In this document: in pieces, positions 1 through 8,884 of the stretch
How the letters are laid out: each line of letters starts with the position of its first letter
Position numbering within the stretch: the stretch's first letter is position 1
Source: Lentisphaeria bacterium
Lineage (GTDB): Bacteria > Verrucomicrobiota > Lentisphaeria > Victivallales > UBA1829
NCBI GenBank assembly: GCA_017503375.1
Contig: JAFVTF010000099.1
Location: 1 to 54,341 of the forward strand
Direction of reading: 5' to 3'
Length of the DNA stretch: 54,341 bases
Made by a program: the position numbers and the translations under genes
The notes under the pieces: generated by a model
Told to the model about the DNA's origin: nothing
Database searches by the model: none
What the model saw: only the letters and a program-made list of their open reading frames with translations

Positions 1-29
1 AGTTCCTCGGTTAGCGCGAGGGCTTGCGA

Positions 30-1015
30 GTTTCAATACACGCCCCGTGCGGGACGGGGCGACTTTTTATGATAGTCGAAAGTTAAAATTAGATATAGTT
101 TCAATACACGCCCCGTGCGGGACGGGGCGACCGAGATCACCTGCTGCGGCGTTGCCGTCAACGTTGTTTCAATACACGCCCCGTGTGGGACGGGGCGACA
201 GGTTTAATTTTTCCGAACCGCCTGTATTTTTGAGTTTCAATACACGCCCCGTGTGGGACGGGGCGACTCTTACTGTCTAATGTATAATATAGCATATGTT
301 TTGTTTCAATACACGCCCCGTGTGGGACGGGGCGACCTTCGCTTCCGAGCGAGAAAACAATTATTAAAGAGTTTCAATACACGCCCCGTGTGGGACGGGG
401 CGACTCCGATCGCGGAACTTTACCCGAGCCATCTTCAGTTTCAATACACGCCCCGTGTGGGACGGGGCGACCATGATTTGCTCCGCGTATGGCAACAAGC
501 AGTGGTTTCAATACACGCCCCGTGTGGGACGGGGCGACCCGGTTCCTGTCTGGGCATTGTCTTCGCTGAACGGTTTCAATACACGCCCCGTGTGGGACGG
601 GGCGACTATTTTCTGACATAATTCAGAGACACGCATCAGTTTCAATACACGCCCCGTGTGGGACGGGGCGACAGTAGAATTTCCGGATGGATCTGTTATT
701 CCAGTTGTTTCAATACACGCCCCGTGTGGGACGGGGCGACCTTTTGAGCGAAAATCAATTTTCTATAAATTTTTTGTTTCAATACACGCCCCGTGTGGGA
801 CGGGGCGACCATTTTCCGGTTTCGGAAAGTAAAGTTTCAACAGTTTCAATACACGCCCCGTGTGGGACGGGGCGACAATCTGAAAAAGTTGTTAAATATT
901 ATCCTAACAATGTTTCAATACACGCCCCGTGTGGGACGGGGCGACCCGAATATCATCGGCAGAAACATTTTTTTTCTTAAAGTTTCAATACACGCCCCGT
1001 GTGGGACGGGGCGAC
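30..1015 (-). CRISPR. Type I-C CRISPR array, at least 15 repeats
   Basis: Fifteen 34-bp repeats are visible, starting at 30, 98, 166, 234, 303, 371, 438, 505, 573, 639, 707, 776, 843, 912 and 982, separated by 14 spacers of 32-36 bp. Bases 1-29 look like a partial spacer, so the array probably continues past the left edge. On the plus strand the repeat begins GTTTCAATACACGCCCCGTG and ends GGGACGGGGCGAC. CGCCCCGT and ACGGGGCG form an 8-bp stem with a 5-nt loop. Read on the minus strand the repeat ends ATTGAAAC, the usual 5' handle of type I-C crRNAs, so transcription runs leftward from the leader next to cas2. The repeats at 30 and 98 carry C instead of T in the loop (GTGCGGG); the other 13 are identical. 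Confidence 0.98.
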
Positions 1016-1201
1016 AGGTTGTTCATAACTTACTGCGTCTCAAGGTATTTTTCAAGTGAATCCGCGAAAATATTTATATTTTTTTAAATTGTCAATGAAC
1101 ACAACTTATAAGTTTCTGTTACTGTCTAAAATACAAGAAGTTACAACTTGCGCGAATCTCCCGATCTAGAATATGACAGCAACTGTTTCGCGGAAAAACT
1201 T
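1016..1201 (-). promoter_or_regulatory. CRISPR leader with array promoter
   Basis: AT-rich, gene-free stretch between the last repeat and cas2. On the minus strand it has a -35 TTGACA (1090-1095), a 17-bp spacer and a -10 TATTTT (1067-1072), placing the start about 45 bp before the first repeat. Position next to cas2 and the promoter direction both support this as the leader end, where new spacers would be added. Confidence 0.75.
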
Positions 1202-1492
1202 TTACAATATTAATGTTTCTTCCACATCAACAGCCATTTTCGCGCCGCAATGTTCTACTTTATTTTTGTAATTACTGCCTAAATAATAGAATCGTAAACT
1301 GTCAAGGTCCGGAGAATAAACCGACAATAAACTGTTTTTCAGATTAAGCCATTGCACCGGATCAACATTACATTCAAATACAGAATTTTGTACACGGATA
1401 CCATAATCTTTACAGATTTTGGCAACAGTTCTCAATCTTTTCTTTCCGGCAGGATCAACTGTTGAAACATCATAACTGACAATAACAAGCAT
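1202..1492 (-). CDS. cas2: CRISPR-associated endoribonuclease Cas2
   Basis: Cas2 pairs with Cas1 in the integrase complex that inserts new spacers. The protein is 96 aa and opens MLVIVSYDV, the beta-strand carrying the conserved Asp of the family's ferredoxin-like fold. The ATG at 1492 is chosen because AGGTGA lies about 5 nt upstream and type I-C Cas2 proteins usually begin this way; a GTG at 1501 would lie inside that ribosome binding site. It is the last cas gene, directly after cas1, and its stop is about 190 bp from the array. Confidence 0.95.
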   Translation of the reverse strand: MLVIVSYDVSTVDPAGKKRLRTVAKICKDYGIRVQNSVFECNVDPVQWLNLKNSLLSVYSPDLDSLRFYYLGSNYKNKVEHCGAKMAVDVEETLIL

Positions 1493-1501
1493 TATCTTCA
1501 C

Positions 1502-2524
1502 CTACTTCCAAAGGAATGGCGGATATGCATCTAAATCCCCGCGCAGGAAACGTGATAAAAGAAGAGCCTGCGCATGCGGCAGCAATCCGATTTCAATTTT
1601 TTCGTTCAAGAATGGGTGATTAATTAACTCTTTTTTCTTTTTCTGCCAAGCAAGCAGAACGGTTTTTCTGGCATCATCTTTTAATGTGACTGCACCGGTT
1701 TCGGAAAAAAGAAAATCCTTTTCAGAAATCTGATTGAGATTTATCAGAGATAAAACAGTACGGTCAGCGAGGATGGCCCTGAATTCTTCAATGAGATCCA
1801 ATGCAAGAGAGGGACGTCCGGGACGCAGAGAGTGGAGAAAACCGATTTGCGGATCCAGCCCGACACCTTCCAAAGCGGCTTCGCAATCGTGAACCAGCAA
1901 GGTATAAAGAAATGAGAGCATTGAATTTACGGGGTCCAATGGAGGGCGCCGGTTTCTGTTTTTGATTTGAAAATTACTGTTTTTATTCAAAAGTAAAAGA
2001 TTAAATACAGAAAAATAGAGTTTTGCGGCTTCGCCTTCGATACCGCGGAGAGTATCAAGATCAGAAACAGAATCCAGCCGACGGACCATGTGAGCCATAA
2101 GCTGAATGATTTCAGAACATTTTTCATTTTCGCCGTGGTCACGCTGGTATCGCTGGAGAACGGTTCGAGTGTTAAGGATTTTTCCAGCTACGATATTTTT
2201 TGCGACAGAACTCGCAAGATACGGATCCATAGAAACTTTCATCTGGGCAGTTCGGAGCATTACATTTCCTGAGACAGGACCTTCAACTCTTGCGAGAAAT
2301 TTGCCGTATTCCGTCAAAAAAGAAATTCTTATTCCGCATTCTGCACAATGACCAAGAAGGAAAGGACTGCACATAACGTTTCCGAAACAAATGATTCCAG
2401 AGAGAGTATGCAACGGCAGGCGCAGGATATTTTTCTGTTCTTTTTCCGCGACCAGACTTTCGCCTTCCAAATGCAGATAAATGCCTTGAGTTGTAATATA
2501 TAGCGTATTCAAGAATTTTTTCAT
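1502..2524 (-). CDS. cas1: CRISPR-associated integrase Cas1 (type I-C)
   Basis: Cas1 is the metal-dependent spacer integrase. The 340-aa protein shows the usual catalytic set: Glu163 in GIEGEAA, His231 in GFLHSLRPGR, and Asp243/Glu246 in LALDLIEEFR. The open frame extends upstream to 2599, but the ATG at 2524 overlaps the cas4 stop as ATGA and gives the expected N-terminus (MKKFLNTLYITTQG). Translational coupling with cas4 and immediate adjacency to cas2 make an adaptation module cas4-cas1-cas2. Confidence 0.97.
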   Translation of the reverse strand: MKKFLNTLYITTQGIYLHLEGESLVAEKEQKNILRLPLHTLSGIICFGNVMCSPFLLGHCAECGIRISFLTEYGKFLARVEGPVSGNVMLRTAQMKVSMDPYLASSVAKNIVAGKILNTRTVLQRYQRDHGENEKCSEIIQLMAHMVRRLDSVSDLDTLRGIEGEAAKLYFSVFNLLLLNKNSNFQIKNRNRRPPLDPVNSMLSFLYTLLVHDCEAALEGVGLDPQIGFLHSLRPGRPSLALDLIEEFRAILADRTVLSLINLNQISEKDFLFSETGAVTLKDDARKTVLLAWQKKKKELINHPFLNEKIEIGLLPHAQALLLSRFLRGDLDAYPPFLWK

Positions 2525-3207
2525 TGTATCATTTCTCCAACATATTTTTTCAACCATTGAGAGGCATTTTTTCCATTGGATGTGATTTCCGGCTGGCAAA
2601 GGTCCCGCATGGAACAGGCTTTACAGGAATCGGAAACGACAGGTTCCGGCGTTATACCGGATCGGAACAATGTGTGAATTTTTTCTGTTATCTCCGCTGT
2701 CAAATCCCGGAGTGCAGGATTGAATTCAACAATGACACGAGACTTTGTCTTGTGATAAAAGAGGGCACCGGATTCTATCTTGACATTCATCATTTCTTCC
2801 AGACAGATTGCCTGAGCACACAGCTGAACTTCATCAATTGCGGTTGATTTTACAGTTCCATGTTTATATTCAACAGGGAAAGGTTTCCAACGACCCTGTA
2901 CCCCATTGAGAATAACAGTATTTTCAAAAGAATCGGACTGTTCAGATTGAAGATAAAATTCCACGACATCAGCAATTCCGGTAATTCCAAGGGTACGTGA
3001 AAATAACCGGACGGCAGATACTTTACGGACATTTTTTCTGGATTCTTTTATTCCGGAATCAATTCTTTCATGATTCAACTTTCCGGATGCAGTCAGGTAA
3101 TTTTCGCTCCATAACTGTTCAAGATGAATCAGGGCACATTGCCGCGGACAGAAAAGATAGTGCTGCAAAGCCGAGATCATTATCATGTCATCATCAGAAT
3201 AATTCAT
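2521..3207 (-). CDS. cas4: CRISPR-associated exonuclease Cas4
   Basis: Cas4 is a RecB-like nuclease that trims prespacers and helps select PAM and orientation. In the 228 aa, Cys20 in FCPRQC and Cys195, Cys198 and Cys204 near the C-terminus would bind the 4Fe-4S cluster; PVEYKHG near the middle matches the RecB-type nuclease motif. The start ATG at 3207 has only a weak ribosome binding site and lies just after a strong hairpin (3228-3252) that separates it from cas7. The stop overlaps the cas1 start. Confidence 0.96.
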   Translation of the reverse strand: MNYSDDDMIMISALQHYLFCPRQCALIHLEQLWSENYLTASGKLNHERIDSGIKESRKNVRKVSAVRLFSRTLGITGIADVVEFYLQSEQSDSFENTVILNGVQGRWKPFPVEYKHGTVKSTAIDEVQLCAQAICLEEMMNVKIESGALFYHKTKSRVIVEFNPALRDLTAEITEKIHTLFRSGITPEPVVSDSCKACSMRDLCQPEITSNGKNASQWLKKYVGEMIQ

Positions 3208-3227
3208 AATACATCGTTAAAGGGGAT

Positions 3228-3252
3228 GGCTTCCCGCCGTAAACGGGAAGCC
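3228..3252 (-). promoter_or_regulatory. Intra-operon hairpin between cas7 and cas4
   Basis: A perfect 9-bp inverted repeat (GGCTTCCCG / CGGGAAGCC) with a 7-nt loop lies 14 bp after the cas7 stop and 21 bp before the cas4 start. There is no T-run, so it does not look like a rho-independent terminator. It may be an mRNA stability or processing element separating interference and adaptation transcripts (inference). Confidence 0.6.
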
Positions 3253-3265
3253 TGAATCCATTCTG

Positions 3266-4150
3266 TTACTTTTCAATCAGTTCAACCCCTGCCGGAATAT
3301 TGGCAGAATCAACAGAGACATCATAATCAGCAAATTTCCGGGGAACAGCCACGCCGTCTTTTTTGGAAATTCTGACGAGATCGAAAAGTTTATGAGCCGG
3401 AGCATTTCCCAAAGCTGTACTGTGTTTGAAGACAAACAACTTCTGTACAGCCATCAGACCGCGTGCAGCAGAATGATCATGATCAAACATATTGACCAGA
3501 GCAGTCCAGAGGACTTCCAGATCCTCCTCAGAGAAACCTGTCTGAGCGGCAAGAGCCGGAGAAATGAAACCACAGGCGGTATATAAACCATAAGGGATAG
3601 TATTTTTTCTTCCCATTGTTCTGTTATCGCCGGACTGTTTTTCAGCTTCTTCTTCAGTTGCCACAGCCATTCTTGTAATGGAATGTTCCTGAATTACAAC
3701 AGGATCCACAGATCTTCCGAAAGTAAATTGGACGGGACCGCGCACCTGGCCTGCATTTGCGCCGGTGGACATAACAGCACCGAATGTTCTGATATCAAAG
3801 TAATCTTTGCACATTTTCATTCTGGCCTGCTCCACTTCTTCTTTTTTTCCTTTCGCCTTTTTATCGGAAACATCCAGGGATATCCCGAGCTCATGATATG
3901 CTTTGGCAATCATATTATTCAGGATTGCTTTTTCTTTCACAAAGATATCATATCCCGGTTCGCCGGATTTTGTCAATTGGATAAAGTTTCTGACTTTCCG
4001 TTTCAAGCAGACATCAGTGATAAGACCTTCACCGGTTTCGGCATCAATTCTAGGGAGGTTTCCTGCATCGGGATCTCCATTCGGGTTTCCATCTTTGACA
4101 TCGAAGATGATCATGAATTCATAGCGGTTTTTCAAGTTTGATTCGCTCAT
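3266..4150 (-). CDS. cas7: Cascade backbone protein Cas7 (Csd2, type I-C)
   Basis: Cas7 subunits polymerise along the crRNA to form the Cascade backbone. The 294-aa product has the type I-C N-terminal signature: FMIIFDVKDGNPNGDPDAGN, then LPRIDAETGEG. The frame is open upstream to 4246 inside cas8c, but the ATG at 4150 has AAGGAG about 7 nt before it, and the family starts here. It begins 16 bp after the cas8c stop. A hairpin follows the stop. Confidence 0.97.
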   Translation of the reverse strand: MSESNLKNRYEFMIIFDVKDGNPNGDPDAGNLPRIDAETGEGLITDVCLKRKVRNFIQLTKSGEPGYDIFVKEKAILNNMIAKAYHELGISLDVSDKKAKGKKEEVEQARMKMCKDYFDIRTFGAVMSTGANAGQVRGPVQFTFGRSVDPVVIQEHSITRMAVATEEEAEKQSGDNRTMGRKNTIPYGLYTACGFISPALAAQTGFSEEDLEVLWTALVNMFDHDHSAARGLMAVQKLFVFKHSTALGNAPAHKLFDLVRISKKDGVAVPRKFADYDVSVDSANIPAGVELIEK

Positions 4151-4166
4151 GGCAAAACTCCTTAGT

Positions 4167-5876
4167 TCAGTTGTTATCATTGTTATGTTTTGTAAAGAAA
4201 TCTCTGTTCTGATGGTAATATCCGATAGCAAATATTCCCTGATCATTCAAGGAAAGATGTGATGGAAATGTTTTTACCGGTTCAAGAATTTCTCCCAGCA
4301 GATTTTCAAAGTAAATTCTTCGTCCCTGATGTTCGATTTTGGCAAGATGATGATTTTTCAATCTCATCAGGATGGCAAAAACAGTTCCGGGAGTTGCGGA
4401 GGCGGAGGCATAAAAGCGGTCACGGATCGTTGCATTGATTCCGGGATTAGCCTCCATTTGGATTTTTTCGAGGACCGCAAAAAGCCGTCCCAGCCTGTAA
4501 GCAATGTTGAGGTTTTCTTTGTCGAGACTCATAGAAAGACTCCTTTCATTATTTGGATTTGAAATTCTCAATTTCCGATTTATAAAAGCTTTGATCAACT
4601 GGGCGCGGTGATAAGTTACCGAACGTTCTCTTTTGCTTCTCAGCATAACTTGCTGAAACAGCGTTTCGGGGAACGGAGCCCCTTCAAGAATTGAGCGGAG
4701 AAAATCACCTTCCAGATTTGGAATAATGTTTTCAGATTTCCCCTGGGCTGCAGTGGAAAGCAGCAGACGCCACAGAGATGGATAATCCGGAAATTTTTCA
4801 TCATGAACGATTTGCAAATCATCAAAATACTGACGGATTCTTGCTGCTATTTCGGCAACAGTCCCTGTTTGCCAGAAGCGTATCGAAATACGTGCTGCAT
4901 TGGGAGCCAGCCCCAGAACATAGAACATATTGTTATCGTCTTCGGTAATAAATTTCCCATCAGATAAAGAGGAATAGAAAGACTTTATACGTTCCGTTCT
5001 ATCATCGGGATCATCTTTTTCTGAAAAGAAAAAACCGAAATCAGATTCCATTTTATCCGCTTTTCCAGCCCAGAAAACAATTGTAGATTCGCCCAGAAAC
5101 ATCTTTTGATCAGAATTTTTCGCCAACAGGGTATTCAATGCAGTTGAATAAGCAAATTCAGCCTCTTTTCCGACAGGGGCATTATCTCCCTGCTTTTTCC
5201 GGAAAGAATTTGCTGCATCAAAGTTGAAAGAAACGATATTCCCGCCAGTTGTATTTGTATTCTTCACTCCTTTTATAGAGGTATGCAGTTTTGCCGTTTC
5301 AGTAAAATCTCCAGTCACAAGACATCTGTTTTTTTTCACATTATCGCAAGGCTCTGTTTGTTTCAAAAGCGGCATTAATGCTTCATCCCGGAAAACCGGA
5401 GAATCAGAATCGACCAGGCGGAAAGAGAGAAATGCACATTCCTTTTTTGCATCAGCCCATGAATGATAGTTATTTAATGCTTCATCTATTCCGGGAGATT
5501 GCAAAAATTTCAATACAGCAGCAACAGAAGGAACAGAAGAATACGGCATCAAACGTTCAAGAAAAGCGGAATGCTGTTCTTTGACACGAGGTTCTTTGCT
5601 TTTACAGACAATACCGAGAGCATATTCCACATTATCCCATAAAAGATTGGAGGCAACTCCGCTGGATCTTTTAACACCTTTTGGAACAAGGAAGGATTTT
5701 GCTATCAGCTTTTTATCTTTTTTCTCTCTGGTATCTTCCAGATTGACAAGGTTTCCCTCTCCGTCAATAACAATGATGAACGGCAATTCTTTTATCTCCC
5801 AACCAGCGGGAGCGATTCCGGAGTCCGGATCAGAAGCTTTCCGGTCATAATATTCTTTCAACGCCTGAAGAATCAT
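4167..5876 (-). CDS. cas8c: Cascade large subunit Cas8c (Csd1)
   Basis: Cas8c recognises the PAM and starts R-loop formation; in several type I-C systems an internal start in this gene also yields the small subunit Cas11c. The 569 aa open MILQALKEYYDRK, and the length fits the family. The cas5 stop overlaps its start as ATGA. The C-terminal third contains internal Met codons, for example before SLDKENLNIAYRLGRL, a sequence resembling the start of Cas11c; this internal product is possible but not proven. Confidence 0.95.
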   Translation of the reverse strand: MILQALKEYYDRKASDPDSGIAPAGWEIKELPFIIVIDGEGNLVNLEDTREKKDKKLIAKSFLVPKGVKRSSGVASNLLWDNVEYALGIVCKSKEPRVKEQHSAFLERLMPYSSVPSVAAVLKFLQSPGIDEALNNYHSWADAKKECAFLSFRLVDSDSPVFRDEALMPLLKQTEPCDNVKKNRCLVTGDFTETAKLHTSIKGVKNTNTTGGNIVSFNFDAANSFRKKQGDNAPVGKEAEFAYSTALNTLLAKNSDQKMFLGESTIVFWAGKADKMESDFGFFFSEKDDPDDRTERIKSFYSSLSDGKFITEDDNNMFYVLGLAPNAARISIRFWQTGTVAEIAARIRQYFDDLQIVHDEKFPDYPSLWRLLLSTAAQGKSENIIPNLEGDFLRSILEGAPFPETLFQQVMLRSKRERSVTYHRAQLIKAFINRKLRISNPNNERSLSMSLDKENLNIAYRLGRLFAVLEKIQMEANPGINATIRDRFYASASATPGTVFAILMRLKNHHLAKIEHQGRRIYFENLLGEILEPVKTFPSHLSLNDQGIFAIGYYHQNRDFFTKHNNDNN

Positions 5877-6592
5877 TTGTACACCTCTTCAGAATTCACA
5901 TCTGGAACAATAATCACGCCCTGCTCCATTCTGGGACGGTAAAACATCGGTTTGATATCATTCGGATTGGAATAATCCATATCGTAAAGCATAAAGCCTA
6001 AATCTCTTGAATCACTGATGGGCTTTTTTTCTTCCAGTTCCGGCTGTTTGATCAGGCGGAACGATGAACAGGAAAATTCCCTGCATCCAAGATATGGATG
6101 AGTAAAACAGCGACCACGTGATGCCCGGTTATCAAACATTGCGGCATATTTTGCTTCTTTTTCATCCGGCCGATCCTCAAATATCCTGATTGTTTCAGTC
6201 TCTTCTCCGTCAGCAAGCCATTCCGGAGACGTATTCATCACTTTTGCACGTTCAGCAGGCGGAATATAATCAAACTCCGCATACAAACGGTAACAGACAT
6301 CTCTGAGTATCAAACCGGCACGCTGCTGTCTGCAATCTTCGATAAGGATTCCATCGCTTTTCGGAGTTGCAACAGCAGACACCTCATTTCTCCGGATCGT
6401 ACACCACCGGATTGGATTCATCACTTCAATTTTTGTAATTCTCCAACGGATTGCCGGTTTCCAGAATATCGCCCGGTAAACTGCTGCCGCTGCGGATGGA
6501 GTGATCACATCATAACTGACGCGTTCCACTTTCATCTCGGGGCGGGTAAAGCAGGCATAATCACCGGTTACTTCCAGACAAAAGCCTCTCAT
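5873..6592 (-). CDS. cas5: crRNA-processing nuclease Cas5 (Cas5d, type I-C)
   Basis: In type I-C systems, which lack Cas6, Cas5 cuts the pre-crRNA at the base of the repeat hairpin and caps the 5' handle. The 239-aa protein carries the typical N-terminus GDYACFTRPEMKVERVSYDV and, at about 50-75, WKPAIRW and NPIRWCTIRRNEV. No cas6 is present in the locus, consistent with this role. It sits 24 bp after cas3 and overlaps cas8c by 4 bp. Confidence 0.96.
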   Translation of the reverse strand: MRGFCLEVTGDYACFTRPEMKVERVSYDVITPSAAAAVYRAIFWKPAIRWRITKIEVMNPIRWCTIRRNEVSAVATPKSDGILIEDCRQQRAGLILRDVCYRLYAEFDYIPPAERAKVMNTSPEWLADGEETETIRIFEDRPDEKEAKYAAMFDNRASRGRCFTHPYLGCREFSCSSFRLIKQPELEEKKPISDSRDLGFMLYDMDYSNPNDIKPMFYRPRMEQGVIIVPDVNSEEVYK

Positions 6593-6616
6593 TGAACCAC
6601 CTTCCTTTCATTGTTC

Positions 6617-8788
6617 TCAGCAGATCAGATCTTCTGCATCAATCTGCCCGAAGTTAATATTTACACCAAAATTTTTATCGTATAACACCAATTCATCGGG
6701 ATAGCTCTGTATAAAGATTCCCGGATGATATTCTTTCACCATCCCGGCATTGATAAAAGTTTCCATGACTGTCCGGGGGATATTTACGGTGCTGCGCTGA
6801 AGTTTACGCATCAGAATCCGGTTCGGTTTTGAATATTTCAATTCATTGATCAAAGCATCATTTCCACCGTAATAAACAATCAGCGGCAAAGAATATTTAT
6901 CGTCAATCATCCGGAATTTTTCAGATGCTTCTGCAAATGATATACTTTCATCACGAACATTTTTAACAAGCAGTTTTTCAAATACCTCTCCGGTGTCATT
7001 GCATTTTTTATAGTAACTTTGAAAAAAATCGGGATAAACAGCAGGATTTTCCAGAGAACATGTTTTTGAAGATTTCAATATATCGGTTAAAGCATCCTCC
7101 GCTTTTCTCATTTCCCCGACAGGAGAGGCTTTCGGGGGAATAAATACAACAGTTCTGCCAAGTTTCTGCAGCCGCCCTTCCCTGTTGCAGCGGCCGGCAC
7201 TTTGCATCACAGATGCCAGACCGGTATATGCTCTGTAAACAACGGGGAAATCTATATCAACTCCGGCCTCGACAAGACTCGTGGCAATCGCCCGGATTTC
7301 TTCATTATTATTCAACTTTTCTTTGATCTCTGCAATCACTTCTGAACGGTGAGTTCCGCACATCAGCGCAGATAAATGAATGGTTCCTTTCGGCATTTTC
7401 TGCCAGAGTTCTCTGCAATCAGAACGGGTATTCACAATACATAAAACCTGCTTGTATCTGCACAGTTCACCGGAAATATCATCCCAATTGTTTCTGTACT
7501 GCAAATCTTCCGGGAATTGTACATCAACACGTTTCAAGCGGGGGAAAAGATTCATTTCTGGCGGGATAATCTCTGTAACATTGCGGAGTCGGCTTCCTCC
7601 AGGCTGTGTTGCAGTCGATAACACAAAAGATGTTTTATAATGTTCCGCCAGTTGGTTGATTGCATCACAGCAGGGGGTAAGCAATGACACTGGAAGCAAT
7701 TGAAATTCATCCAGAATCACAACACTGTTGGCGATATTATGCAGTTTTCTGCACTTTCCGGGAGCAGAGCTGTAAAGAGACTCAAAGAATTGAACAGATG
7801 TCGTTATGATAATCGGAGCATCCCAGTTTTCCGATGCAAGAGATGATTGGAGAGTCTCTTTCTCTGTATCGAAATTTGAATGGTGTTCCACTATATTTTC
7901 ATCACCGAAGATCTCTCTCAATATTGCAGAAGTCTGCTCTATGATTGAGGTATATGGAATGACGTAAATGATCCTTTTCTTATGATATTTTACAGCATGA
8001 AGCAGCGCGAATGCCATACCGGATAAAGTTTTTCCGCCGCCTGTCGGAACTGTCAAAGAAAAGATTCCGGGATTTTTTTCTGCAGATTTTTCACAGACAT
8101 GCCGGATTTCCGCACGAATCCGGTTCACTTCTGTTTTTGCAGCGCCGTTCTGTTTTTTATCCAGAAATTGAAAGAATTTCTCTGACAGTTCTGAAAGTTC
8201 CGGATATCTCCCCCGTCCGGAAAATCTTTCCGGAGACATAAACTTTTCAGTATCAAGAAAATCTGCATCAACAAGACAGGAAAATAACATTCTGAGCCAG
8301 AATGCAATATCTTTTTCATTTATCTGCCATGGAAGAGTTATCTGTTCCGCAATCTGTTTCCATTCTTTTTCATGAGATGCTATCCATTCTTTCACATCCG
8401 GCTCTTCTGAAACGGAAGACTCTTTCTGATAACGTGATAATAAAGAGATTTTATCTGTCAAACCAGAGTGATGTCCGGCAACACAATAAGAAAAAAAGAA
8501 ACCGCTCTTTTTTAGATTCTCTTTCAGCCAGTATGCACCAACTCCGGAATGACTGTGTTCGCTGAAATCATAATGGTTATCTTCCAATCCGTTGCAGTGA
8601 AGCAAATAACGTTCAAATGATTTTCTGCTCTTTCCGATATCATGAACAAGCCCCAATAATTCAGCAATGGAAGATGAGGAAAAATCCGATGCAAACGTAC
8701 CGGCAAGTTCTGCAACATTTTTAAGATGGTCCTCCAGGCTTTGCCATTGACTTGCCGGAGTATCCGGTAAACTGTGCGCATATTTCAT
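6617..8788 (-). CDS. cas3: CRISPR effector helicase-nuclease Cas3 (HD fused)
   Basis: Cas3 unwinds and degrades target DNA after Cascade binding. The 723-aa protein starts with an HD nuclease domain (His49-Asp50 in LVHDIGK, later HSHSG and AGHHSG). An SF2 helicase follows, with Walker A TVPTGGGKTLSG, motif II DEFQ (in place of the classic DEAD/DEAH box) and motif VI QSAGRCNREG. The frame is open to a TTG at 8833, but the ATG at 8788 follows GGGAG with good spacing and gives the standard opening MKYAHSL. It is the first gene of the cas operon. Confidence 0.96.
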   Translation of the reverse strand: MKYAHSLPDTPASQWQSLEDHLKNVAELAGTFASDFSSSSIAELLGLVHDIGKSRKSFERYLLHCNGLEDNHYDFSEHSHSGVGAYWLKENLKKSGFFFSYCVAGHHSGLTDKISLLSRYQKESSVSEEPDVKEWIASHEKEWKQIAEQITLPWQINEKDIAFWLRMLFSCLVDADFLDTEKFMSPERFSGRGRYPELSELSEKFFQFLDKKQNGAAKTEVNRIRAEIRHVCEKSAEKNPGIFSLTVPTGGGKTLSGMAFALLHAVKYHKKRIIYVIPYTSIIEQTSAILREIFGDENIVEHHSNFDTEKETLQSSLASENWDAPIIITTSVQFFESLYSSAPGKCRKLHNIANSVVILDEFQLLPVSLLTPCCDAINQLAEHYKTSFVLSTATQPGGSRLRNVTEIIPPEMNLFPRLKRVDVQFPEDLQYRNNWDDISGELCRYKQVLCIVNTRSDCRELWQKMPKGTIHLSALMCGTHRSEVIAEIKEKLNNNEEIRAIATSLVEAGVDIDFPVVYRAYTGLASVMQSAGRCNREGRLQKLGRTVVFIPPKASPVGEMRKAEDALTDILKSSKTCSLENPAVYPDFFQSYYKKCNDTGEVFEKLLVKNVRDESISFAEASEKFRMIDDKYSLPLIVYYGGNDALINELKYSKPNRILMRKLQRSTVNIPRTVMETFINAGMVKEYHPGIFIQSYPDELVLYDKNFGVNINFGQIDAEDLIC

Positions 8789-8884
8789 AAAAAATCTCCC
8801 GTTGTCTTTTTTTGAATAATATAACACCTCCAAGTGGACAAAGAAGGTCCATTCTATAAAAATCTTGCAAAAAAAATCATTTTT

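Noticed and set aside
1..1015. Self-targeting spacer
   Set aside because: No spacer was seen to match elsewhere in the window on either strand by eye; only a computed search could exclude it.
47..1059. Open frames inside the CRISPR array
   Set aside because: Their repeated peptides are translations of the CRISPR repeat.
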